NCBI RefSeq assembly: GCF_040958095.1
Contig: NC_091173.1
Location: 14,336,482-14,400,481, forward strand
Reading direction: 5' to 3'
Length of the DNA: 64,000 bases
Source of the DNA: Procambarus clarkii
Taxonomy: Eukaryota; Arthropoda; Malacostraca; Decapoda; Cambaridae
Of this stretch, positions 34,595 through 46,700 are shown piece by piece. Position 1 is the stretch's first letter. The number at the start of each line of letters is the position of its first letter. The notes below the pieces were generated by a model. That model was not told the origin of the DNA and made no database searches. It was given only the letters and a program-made list of their open reading frames with translations. Both the position numbers and the translations under genes were made by a program.

Positions 34595-34700
34595 TTGGGC
34601 CGTGACGAGGGTTCGAACCTACGTCCGAGAGGATCCCAGATGCTGCCTTAATCGACTGAGCTACGACATGATCAAAATAATTATAACCGGGAAATCATCC
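34595..34700 (-). mobile_element. tRNA-derived SINE, third family (head)
   Basis: Reverse complement reads ATGTCGTAGCTCAGTCGATT AAGGCAGC ... GTAGGTTCGAACCCTCGTCA CGGCCC: A-box and B-box-like promoter elements of a tRNA-derived SINE. Confidence 0.75.
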
Positions 34701-34811
34701 TGACCTACCACGAACCTTGCAGTCTCTCTGAGAGACAAACCAGGATTTTACACAATTTCCCCATGCACCCGAGCTCTATCAATAGGCTGTTCTACCTCTT
34801 TGCCCTTACTT

Positions 34812-34938
34812 CATTACACACAGAAATCATAATAGCGTGATGCATCAAATGAACAAATCTACAAGGGCCGTGACGAGGGTACGGCCCTTGTGGATTTGTT
34901 CATTTGATGCATCACGCTATTGTGATTTCTGTGTGTAT
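34812..34938. repeat. Long near-perfect hairpin built from two SINE tails head to head
   Basis: Arm ACACACAGAAATCATAATAG ... CAAGGGCCGT pairs with ACGGCCCTTG ... ATTGTGATTTCTGTGTGT. Arms are about 58 bp with very few mismatches, around a roughly 10-base loop (GACGAGGGT) that is itself the end of the SINE B-box region. Confidence 0.85.
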
Positions 34939-36549
34939 TTTCAAATATGTTTCATTAAAACTCCAACTACTGTATGTGTAATCATCCTGAATTCCGCTGA
35001 AAAATAATGCTCAAGAGTCACATTTCCGATAGGCATCGATCGTAGTAAAAAAACTGCAGGTCAATTTTGGAAAAATATGACAAGTTCCCTTTTTTTTTTA
35101 ATTTTCATATTTTCGGTATGAAAAGTCGTAATTTAAAACCCCAAATATGTGCAATCACCCTGAATTCCACTCAAAAATAACGCTCAAGAATCATATTTCC
35201 GATAAGCATCGTATTTTGAAAACTGCAGGCAGTCTGTCTAATTAACCAAAGCTTCCTGGCATTACATCAGTAATGAATAAATATGATATATTTACTCTTT
35301 ATATTGTGGGTGCTGAATGTAGAACATGGAAAAACATATTTCCTATAAAGTTGCAAAGATACCTTAATGGCACTTTATCATCATATACAGACAGAAATTA
35401 ACATTTTAAATGATACAAAAGTATCATTTCATAACGAAATGAGATAAAAATAAGCTGCTGGTGACGCCAAAGCAAGTCGATGATCCAAGTGACAATGTTG
35501 TCCAAGATGACACATGGGAGTTATGCAAGTGTCATAGGCTAATCAGGGTCAGCTTTAGTACCACCTTTTAAGAAATATCTGAAACTGGGGATGTGCTTTC
35601 CATAGAATGCCTGCTTACTCCCACCATTTACATGTGCACTTTTGTTGTTTGCCCATGCATTTTCATGGTTTTTAGAAGTTTTTCTGCTCTTCATAATATT
35701 AAATTTTCTGAGAGAGGGAAGAAGGGAGAAAGATAGAAAGGATGGGAGAGGAGAGAGGGTAGAGATGCAAGGAGATGGTGGAGAGAGGGGCATAGACTGG
35801 ACACAACCATACCACATAGAATAAATATATAAAAAAAATTATTTGACTATAGTTTATTACTTGCATATCCTCACCACAACGTATACAAATACAGGCCTCA
35901 CCACAACATATATTAATACATTGCTAAAATCTCACCACAATCTATATGACTAGTTTGATATCCACTCTGCTTTAGCAGAGTATTAAAAATATGTAGGAAT
36001 TATCATATTACAGTAGTGAATGCCAACCGAATTATTTACAAATAGCTTCAGAAGGAATGGGTTCCTCATGAATTGTATGGTGCACAAAAATTAAAATGTA
36101 ATACACTTTACATAATGAAACCTCAAGTGTATTGTATCAAGACACATTTTGTGTAAAATAAGCATACAGTAATGTACTGTACTGTACTTAGAATCAATCA
36201 GGCAGTCTCAAAAAGATATTATATGCTATAGGTATAATTCACACATTCTGTAATGGTATATGGTTGATATTTATCCTTAAAAACACCAACAGCAACCATA
36301 TTAAATTCAAAGATAAAATTTAATATCCTTTTCAGGGTTTCTATCTGAAGACTACTGGGGACAATTTATGACCATCTATCTACACCCATGACAAAGTAAT
36401 TGTCAAAAGAAAATGCCTTGCCCAGAAGGCTACAGGGCAATATTGTAGGTGATTACCATAAATTGCAAGCCCTTTTGTCAGTGTGCCACTGTTAAAAAAA
36501 AAAAATTGTCACTGAAGATTCTCAGTATATAAGGGTTTATTCTTGATTC

Positions 36550-36800
36550 ACACTCGGGAATCTGCGAGGTTTGAATCCCGAGTGGGACAGGAATGGTTGG
36601 GCATGTTTCCTTTCACCTAATGCTGCTGTTTACCTAGCAGTGAACAGGTGCACAGGAGTTGAGCAACTGTTGCAGGGTTGCATCCTGGAGAAAGTCAGTA
36701 GTTTGACCAGGGGGAAGGGGAAGACCTTGATACAAGCCTAAAGTATATATATATATATATACACAGGCTGCCTGTTCCTGACACGATGAATTATTAAATA
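36550..36800 (+). mobile_element. tRNA-derived SINE, fourth type
   Basis: AGGTTTGAATCCCGAGTGGG (B-box), TTCCTTTCACCTAATGCTGC, TTTACCTAGCAGTGAACAGG, ending GGCTGCCTGTTCCTGACACG. Interrupted by (TA)n. Confidence 0.65.
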
Positions 36801-36876
36801 TATAAATTTACATATAATTTGTATTATTAGGGACGGGAAGCTTTTTATATATAAATAAAATATTACATACAGTATT

Positions 36877-37922
36877 TTAGTTTTTCATACAAGAGGACAG
36901 ATGGTCTCGATCCCTCAACAGTGTCTCCAAGTCTTTCATTATTATGACATCACTCATACTGAACAGCTGTGAACTTCTGCATCTAGTAATGTTAGTCTGT
37001 AGTGGCTCTCCCTCCTTTTCATTCTTAATTTTATTTATGGTATGGTGTGTTAGCCAGAAACTCTCGGCAGCCGTTGAGCCTCCCAGGAATATTTTAGCAG
37101 TCCAGAGGGACACACTGCTTGAGGGACTGGGCATCACCTCTGCAACCTTAAAACCAAGAATACGAGACACATCAGTAAGGCTGCAGCCATAAGTGTGAAT
37201 GTCTGACAAGTTTTCTGAAACTCTCTTTATATCGGCAGTCAGGTCAAAGGCTACTGTAACATACATTGGCTGTCCTTCCGATATTATTGGTACAGTGTGA
37301 TAAAGGAGGTTACCAAACAGGTTCACGTTGTCAGAGAGCAAAGTAATGCGAGTACTTTCTTGAAGAGTACAATTGCTCATTATTATGTTATCTTGAATTG
37401 TAAAAGACAAGTATATCTGGCTACTTTCAATGACAAATTGTGTTGAGCAGTTTAATAGTGTTATTTTGATGGTTGGATTTGAGAAGTAAGTTTCGATGAT
37501 CATTCCACTTTTCAAGTACATTGGTTGTACATTCTCAGTGACTTTAAATATGCAGCGACTATCAGAATTGCTTGTATTTTTCATAAGTCCTAACTCTACA
37601 CAGAAACTTTCCATAACATTAAAATGCATCAAATACTCCTCCATGGTTCCCATATGATAAAATTCAGATTCATTCAGGAGAAGAACTTTTAAACTAAAAC
37701 CTTGAAGAATCGGTAACAATTCAGATCGAAAATCTTGGAAATCAGATGACTTGGCAGAGACCATTCGTGTACCCATGCAAGGTAGAAAATGTGCATAGGC
37801 ATCAAGTTCTGACGAGATGGGGTGTTTTTTTTTATACCATTGCAGAAGACTTTGATAAACTTGTCCACTAAGCCAAAACACACTGTCACTCCATACTTGT
37901 TCAGTTGAAGCGCAACCATCCT
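36877..37922 (-). CDS. FPGT: FPGT exon 7 (large terminal coding exon)
   Basis: Acceptor TTATTTCAG at 37925-37923, stop TAA at 36879-36877, 1046 nt and about 348 residues. It contains DSVFWLSGQVYQSLLQWYKK, EFYHMGTMEEYLMHF, a beta-rich middle part, and SLWTAKIF near the C-terminus. It covers the second half of the fucose pyrophosphorylase domain. No clear poly(A) signal was settled; an AATAAA on this strand lies near 36537. Confidence 0.96.
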
Positions 37923-40764
37923 CTGAAATAACATAATGAGGCATGTAAGAAATACAGTACTGTATAGCATTTTAAAGTTCATATATTTTTACCCTTCATG
38001 TCCATTTTTTTCCATGTCCCTCTAACTTAATGAGTTTTTTCATTTGTAAAACAGCAGAAACTATTATTAATTTAAATATATAATATTCACTATACTATAC
38101 ATTAAAGAATATTTGTGAGTCACACTATTCGGTTGCACCAATTAGGGAAGCAAGGTCCTGTTATTCCCATAGTCAGGATTATGCAGTCAGGCTGTCAGGT
38201 AGGTAGTCAGGTAGGTTGACACTTCCACACCAGCACAACAAATTTGGTTGCAACCATATGTCCTGCTTTAAAATTATCTTTCTACACACACTCAAGCGCA
38301 TCATTGTGCATCTAGAAGGGACAACATGTGTAACTCAACAATGACATAAGTATATGTACCTATGTTCCATACCATTCATTGCAAAAAACATAATATGGTA
38401 CATGTCATTTTGAGAAAATCTGTAGAAGCTGTGATGAGGGTTCGAACCTACGCAGTGGGTGTTCCCACGCACTCATTATCAGTTGTAGTCATTATCATAA
38501 TCATCATAAATCAGTAGTGTGATTACTCTCTGGACATGTCATATTATTATACTGTACGTATAAAATTTACATCATAAATATGTAAAATTAAATATACACA
38601 GCATGCTTTAAACATCACTATAAACTCTATGATCTCTCAAAGATTCAAACCTGGGCAGCCAGGGGTCACCCCCACCGGCTATACAGTACTAATACCACTC
38701 CATCCTTTAAGATTTTGTCAGCTTTGCAGCTTGCAAGGTATTCAAACTTATTTTGTTGCCATCATTTATTTTAAAGTAGACCACGCCAATTTTCTTGTCC
38801 TATCTGCTCAATTTACTCTTTACAAAAAAAAATTATTGTACAATACAGTACTTGGAGAATTTGTTCATGGTGTCCATTTTTTACACCCTTTTTAACCTCA
38901 CAATAAAAGCACAGCTTTTAATTTGGGGTCACTAAGGCATTGCCCCATATCATCACTGAAGCATTGCCATGCATCATTATTGAAACATTGCCATGTAGCA
39001 TCCTTGAAGTGCTGCCATACTTCATCGCTGAAGTGTTTCAATGCAGGATAGTTGAAGCATTGTTATGCACCATCATCAATATCTTAGATAGTTCTAAGAA
39101 TAGGTTGGACAAACAATAGGGCAAACAACTGAGTATAAATAGGACATGCCCTACATAGGTAAATAGGCCTACTGTAGTGTTCCGGATATATTCAGCAAGA
39201 GCATGTGTTCTGCCTTTCAGGTCATAGGCTAATCCATTTTACTCATAAAAAGCAACTTACCCCTAACAAAAACTGCTCCTTTTGATCGCATGATGTTTTC
39301 TGAAGGCTTTTGTAACACCTCCATGCATTCTTGAATGCTGTTTGGAGATCTTAATGATTGTGAAATGTCCTTTCCTATCACATATACACCGTGACCTTTT
39401 CCAACAGAAATGCTTGAGGGGTGACCCAAGGCTACCACATCTGCTGATGCCAAAGATGTCTTGTCTGTTAATAAAAGAAGACTTGTATTAATTTATATGT
39501 ATTTTATTAATACATATAAAGAATAAAAAAAAATTACAAACAAGTTTTATATAAAATACCTATATTAAAAAGACAAATTTATCATCAAATATAATTTGTC
39601 AGTCTTTAATTAAAACACATAGAAATGTCAATTTAATTTCAAGAAGATAATTTGTGCCTTGATAAGTGAGTTTTGCCGTCATCCTTCAGATTCATGCCAC
39701 AACACTCGGGAAGCTGCATTATGTTGTATGTGGTATGGACAATCCTCAGTATATATAACCGACACTTATGATTATGGAATGGAATGTTGCATTCTAAGTC
39801 ACGAGGAGGAAGTACTGTAGTTCCTTTGGGTTTTGCAATGGGTACTTATCCTGTGGCAAGAATAAATCTGCTGTGGGTGCACTGGTAAGGAGATAATCTC
39901 TTGAGGTAGTGACTTTTAGGGTTATCGAAGAATGTGGGCAGAAGGTTACCATGTCAGATCTTATAACTTAGATTGGAATAGTTATCCTTTGCAAGTTAAC
40001 CATATTTCTGCTGCAGTTGTATAATGCCAATATCTCAAGAAGCACATCAATAAACTGGAAAATGTGCAAAGGCATGCTACAAAATGGCTTGCAAAAGTGA
40101 AAAACAAGAGTTACAAAGAGAGGCTAGTGGCATTAAATATGCCAAAGCTAGATGATAGAAGAAAAAGAGGCCATATGATCACCACTTGCAAAATACTGTA
40201 ATATCGGGAATTCGACCAAATTGATAAAGAGTATGTAAGTAATTATCAAAAGAAGGCACCAAACAGGGAAATTGACAAAGAGGAATTCCTGAAACCAACA
40301 ACTTCAAGAACAAGAGGTCACAGATTCAAGCTAAGGAAACAAAGGTGCCAAAAAATATTAGAAAGTTTTCATTTGCAAACAGAGTGGTAGATGGTTGGAA
40401 CAAGTCAAGTGACAAAAGTTGTAGAGGCCAAAACCATCAGTAGTTTCAAAGCGTTATATGACTAAGAGTGCTGGGAAGATGTGACATCATGAGCATAACT
40501 CATCCTGAAACTACACTTAGGTAATTACTGTATATACACATACATACATACATATATAGAGTAATACTGATATATATACCCCCAGTAGTACTGTAATCAT
40601 ATCATATACAATAATTTGGAGCCGAAAGGTTTAAGACTTCCTTTATCTATTTCTGTCACTACACAACTTCATAGGCTGGAGCTCCCTAACATTCCTTTCA
40701 GCTTGGGCATTTAATGCAGCCTTTGTTATATACAGTATTTTATATATATTTTATATATATTATA

Positions 40765-40798
<34 letters not shown>

Positions 40799-43700
40799 CA
40801 GTATATATAAATAACTGAAAACTCACACCTCAGAAGTGACTCGAACCCATACTGTCAGAAGCAATGCATCTGATGTACAGGATCCCTTAACCACTCGACC
40901 AACACGACCGGACAAAAGAGGATGGTAGCCGAGGCTAATTCCCATCTCCCTGCCGGCACTCTGTTGGTAATCTTGGGCATGGTATTTTATCAAATCACCT
41001 CATTCTTTGGGGCACGCGTGAGGAACACAAATGCGAACAAAGTGGTTAAGGTTATCCTGTACATCAGATGCATTGCTTCTGGCAGTATGGGTTCGAGTCA
41101 CTTCTGGGGTGTGAGTTTTCAGTTGCATATATGCCTGGAGACCGTTCAGGCTTGTTCACATATATATATAATCTCCTGTATATAATATTTATTTATTTAT
41201 TTATTTATTTGTGCTGTATGTTTTAAGTGTAGGCCAGCATGCGCTTAAAACATTTTTGGGGGGCTCTTGTGTGCCACAAACCCTTTGGTAGTACAGTATC
41301 TAATCCTCCTCAACACTGAATTACTCTACAATGGATATAAGAGCACTTACTGACCTAAACTTTCTTCACTGAGGTAGTACGTCTCAATATCATCAGCACA
41401 TGTAACAAACACACCAGGTCCGAGCAGCTCACAAAAGGGAAGATACATGGCTAACTTGAGGTCCAACATCTGTGGCACAGCTGAGTCCACACTTAGTTCT
41501 GGAATAAATGAGAAGAATTACTAAAGAGCAGATGCAAGTGCTTAAATTTTAGGGGTTTGAAGAATAAAATGACATGGTTGTTCTGGTAATTTTAGTTATC
41601 ATTTATTTACTACTGTACATGACTATGTTAATGTACAGCATTCTCTTGGTAAAGTTTGTCTTAGGATATACAGTACTGTATACTTATTACAAGCAGACTT
41701 TAGTAGAGAGAAGCACATTCTAGATCATTTTTAATCAACTGTGAATTATGGAGGATGTGTAGGTCATACTCAGCATGTTGTCTGAGAAGAAGGGGAGAGA
41801 CACCTATTGGTGTGGATTTGCAGGCTTGTTTTGTAATGTTACAACACTTATTTGCAACTTTGTAACAAACATTATCTTAGATAATACAGTGTAACTTGTA
41901 CGATTTTGGGTGACAACATTCAAAGAGGTTGTTTTGTGTTGTGGTTACAGGAGTTTGACTTTGGAAATGTAATGACGTGTCGTGATAGCCAAGACGAGGA
42001 GCCTTGTGCGAGTACTGGAACCAAGAGCTCAAGCGAGGCATGGGGTAGAGTGTTTGAAGGAGGGAGAGAGCGTAAAGCTCAAATGAGTATTACATCATAT
42101 GTTGGTGAATGTTAATGGCACTGGAAAAGATCTGCAGTATATCCAGACTTTGTCATTGAACCAGTATTGAAGTCAGGCTGCAGATTCTACATTCCTGATT
42201 GGCTTACATCCACACTTCACCTGACCTTGTGTTGGACACAGATTGCTGATGGCAAGTTGATCATTATTTTGCCTAATAGGAAACGTGATGGATACTTTAG
42301 AGTTCCAAAGCGATTCAAGTAACCGTTGGGGAAAATGTATTAATTGTAATTAGTGCAAATAGGATTATTGACGATCATTTAAGTGTTAGTTTTGATGAGC
42401 TAGTTACAAAATTCAATGTACATCGTCACATCAACACTGGGTTCAAGACCAACTACAAGTATAGTCTAAATTAAGCAACTGACGTATGTGGAGAGCTAGT
42501 GTTGTAACTAATAAGTTTATCATGCACACCACCCCTTAATCAGTGAGCAGCAGTGGAAAAGTTAGTCCCACAGTTACTACCTAAAATCAGCAAGTTGGGG
42601 ATATTTTGCTAAAATTACTAGACTAATATGTTATTAAAAACTAGGCAGTGGCTCAGGTAATTGAGCAGCACTTCCTATTTTTCTGATGTAGTAATGCTTT
42701 CCTTGATGGGTGGAAAATATGTTTATAAGGTGCTAAAAGAATAAAGGTGCCGATTGTGGATTTGTTTGAGCATGCCACTTAATCACCAGCATTTTTAATA
42801 TAATTCATTGTACCTTTGGTATATAAATAAATGAATGAAATTATACCCATCTTTCTCCATTTTAGTTTCTATCTGCACATGAAGCATATTTCTTTACTAA
42901 ATTTACAGTTTCGTAACACCATTGATGTAACTTTATTTACAGCACAGAAACCTTACCTTTGACAGGAATAGGTGCAAATATCTTCCCCAGGACACTATAA
43001 CTGGGCAACCGTTGGCTGCTGCCACCTAAAAAAAAAAAAAAAAGAAAAATCAAAGAGTTATCCTAAATGAAAGAGAATCTGACTGGAAAAATGATCAAAT
43101 AGTACTATATACAAGGTTTCATTTTAGGGCCAGGCCCCTCTTTGTAATGTATATCAATGACAGATGACAATATCACAGAGCACATAACCAAATTTGCAAG
43201 GGGGGTACAAAGATCTATGGGAAAGTGTAAAGTGAATACTGTACCAATATTGAAGCCTTGCAAACCAATCTACCTGAACTCGACAAATGATCAGAAAACT
43301 GGCAAATGCTCCTTAAAATTAGAAAATGCAAGACCTTACATGGACAGCATAACAATACAAAATATCATACCAATGATACGACCCTCCAGCACATTTAAAT
43401 AAAACTGAGTAATAATACACCAGACATTGAAAACTGTTCAGAAAATTGGAGTTGCAGTAGAAAAAACCAACTAAACCCTAAAAAAAAATCAAACAAACCT
43501 TGAGATGAAGAAAGAGAAAGTGGGTATTCAGCAGTACAAATCCCTGGTCAGCTCCCCATCTGTACTTTTGTATCTAGACATGGAGACCTCATCTTCAAAA
43601 GGACATAATGTAACTGCAGTGAAAAAGGATCAGCACAGAATGATCCACCAAGGAATTTAACACAGGATCCCCAATTGTGAGTCGAGAATAAAGCCAACTG

Positions 43701-46700
43701 TAATATGAGTGTAATGAGTAGGAAAAGGATGGTAGGAGAGGTAACTAGTATAGTTACTGTAATTAGGTTGGAATACTTTATTAGTATGGGAACTAGTTTC
43801 ACATCACTATGTAAAAGCATTCTCCAGATAACTCACATTATTATTTTTTGTAAAATTTAACAAAACTTTAACAAAAATGACATATTAAATATTTGAAGTT
43901 CTTATTATTATGTTCATTCACTGCAACGTGCTCACTGTAAAGAACCAGCAGTTTTATTTTAATATTTTTTTTAATGTGCATTTGGCACAACACCTGCCAG
44001 GATAATAGCTGCGCCCCAGAGTACATCACAGTATCTACATAAATAAATTGTTTAGTCCCACTTTCTGAGAAAACAAATAAAGCCACATGTTAAATATTGG
44101 GAACATTTTTATTTGTAAATCATTAGAAAATCCAAAAACTTTACATTTCAAAATCATACCAGAATGGATTATGAGTATTTTCTTTTGATAAAGTCCATCT
44201 CCAAATTCTTCAAGAAGTTTAGCCAGTACGTGGAGTGTAGAGCCGCCAACTCCAAGCTTCTGGTTGGGTGGATCAGCCACCACATAAATGGGAACCTGGA
44301 AGCAGAAAGGGTAAAAATATAAGCAATACGTTTATATAGTTATATTGGATATGCATTTAAACATTTTTTTCTTTTTCTTGAATCATGTACAGTAATTACT
44401 TAAGTATAGTTTGTAATTAAAAAAAATAATTTCTTAATGAAAAGAAAAGGACAAACTCGTTGAGTCTCTATTCTGTATCAAATATCATGGTTCAGGTTAC
44501 ACAAAACCAGGTTGTGTGTGTTCCCACCTTATTATTGATGACCAAACCACACATCAGAAAATGAAAAAACGGTGACTTCCAGCCCGTCCGGGACCATAAT
44601 CAAGTCATGGTCATCATATCTTCAGACATGTTATTGTGACTCATTGTCTCATACCCTATCATTTTTTCTTTCATATTTGTTACATTTATATTAATTTAAG
44701 AAAAAGAAATTATCTTTCTATATATATACCTGGGAGTGGTACTAGCAGCACAGGATGAAATAGAGTGCCAGGACAACTGTTTATTGACACGGTAAAGAAT
44801 ATATGCAAATGATCATTGTATAGTGAGAGGTGGTTAAGTCACTATGGGGTACCATGATATTCAGCATGTAGTAGTTTGTAGTGAGAATTATATGACAAAA
44901 CTGTAGTTTTTCAGTTTAACTCCTCTGCATAAGTCTCAAATTCCACAAAGCCCACCAAAATAACAAATTATGATATCCCTAACATAACACCTAATCACTT
45001 TAAGATCATTTGTAGAACAACATCTTGATCTTTTTTGAGTATCTTTTTAACAATTTTGATTGTGCTGCTTTTTCTAACTTTAATATTTTGAGAGAACGGG
45101 AGGGTTTAACCTTTTATCCAACCACTGATGGTCCCAAGACTGTTAAACCCTGGGTTGGTGCCTGCAAATCTCCATATGAAAAGTATACCTTAGGTAACTG
45201 GCCATGCTGTTTCTTCAAATCAATTTGCCTTTCAAAACTTCTTTTCTGTGCTGCATCATAAGTTGTCAAAACTACAACATCCCAGAAAGGAGGCTTTTCT
45301 ACTTCAGTGCAGCAATTTTCTGTAAGAATAAGTATGCTTTATTAAATTATCTGGGCAGATTTAAAATTAATAAAAAATAAATCAAAATTGCAAAATCACA
45401 TTTTTGTAAATAGAGTATGATGAAGGGAAGACCAGATTATCTTTACCTAATTTGGTGGCGTCAGTATACTCTCTACCCAGTATGACATGCACAGCTTATC
45501 CTCTTGGTCAGCCTAAGTACAGTAAATCAAGATATATGTTTATCAAATCAATGACAAAGATTATCAGTGATCTTTTTGACCAAAGAAATAATGCAGTAAT
45601 CCTTTGCAAACTCCCTTCTTATTTTCGGTTTCTTAAATCTTCCTTAAAAATCAAGATTATAGATGCATAACATTCCAATATCCAAAAGAAAGTGAAGCAA
45701 TTTAGATCGTGTAATTATGCTTCACTAAAAATTAAATGTTATTTCATAAACTTAAGAAATTGTAATCTATTTTGCAGAATCACAAACATGACCCAAAGGA
45801 CTCAAGCCATTAGCATACATATTGCTCATGAAGAAGTCCAATCTAACAGACTTGTAATGTTGTTTCTGCTACAATCAATGTTATGGAAACATTGGGCAGT
45901 TTTGGGCACTAGGCTTGGACAATAGGTCACTTGGGGTCTCTGCCAGTCTAACCATTCCAGATACATACAGCTCGACACCTGTTGCCTCCTTCAGGGTCCC
46001 TTTGATAGCTTCTCACTTCAAACAGGTTGTATTGGCAGTGACTGGAACCCTGGTCCTAGCTTCCAATACACAAGCATAGGTGTCAAAGCCTGGAGTGATT
46101 AGTTGATGATTGTATGTTGTGGTTCATCCCCCTTTTTGGTGGAATTTTCTTGGTTAGGATGATCTTGTATCCCCTGCTCCTTGTGCCTCTGTGGGGGGGG
46201 GGGGGGGTATGTGCAGGTTTTAACCTCTGATCCCCAGTAGGCCTACAGTGACTCGCAAGGGCCTTGCATGTCTTGAATTAAGTGGAGCTGTCCAGGTAAC
46301 TAGCTCAAGGAGCCCTCCCAGAAAAAAATATGTATTAAAGTTTTGCAGTTTTCCTATCCATTTACAGTACTATAATACAATTGCCACCATCTGTAGTAGA
46401 GATATTAGAGACAAGCAAGCCCATGGGGAAATTTACCAGCAGTTACTTGGCTAAAGAAAAGTAATTTTTAGATTGAAGATGAACAGTAGACATGTAGGCA
46501 TTGAGGCAGTATGCATTGCAGAATGGGAGAAGGAAGAACAATAAGGAATGGTATAGCTTTGGACAATATGCTGCTGTAGTACAATTTATGTACTACATTG
46601 TTTCAGTAGCCTGCAGAAATTGACACCGTAGCATAAAACTGAGGGCCAATATACTGTTTTTGGTTATGGTACTAGCATTCTTTTTTTTCTATAGTAGAAT

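Larger units (their letters stand above)
34200..35515 (+). repeat. Partial third copy of the same repeat complex, direct orientation
   Basis: 34205-34345 resembles 26390-26530 (TTATGTAATTCACAGAGAT...). 35245-35510 resembles 24045-24260 (ACTTTATATTGTGGGTGCTG-like and CAAGTCGATGATCCAAG). Internal direct repeats are present: a 65-bp block at about 34366 and again at 35337, and two roughly 175-bp units from 34980 to 35230. Confidence 0.65.

Noticed and set aside
34600-34690. Functional tRNA gene, minus strand
   Set aside because: tRNA-like head of a SINE family with other copies at 21920 and 38424.
36877-37944. Meiosis-specific M1AP or a TOP6BL-like protein, first considered for the 355-residue frame
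   Set aside because: The upstream exons and motifs EFYHMGTMEEYL, GVGGSTL and SLWTAKIF match fucose-1-phosphate guanylyltransferase in order and total length.
41906-42310. Gene fragment in an FPGT intron (a 69-residue frame and following open stretches)
   Set aside because: No recognisable domain and no splice sites consistent with either strand; left unannotated.
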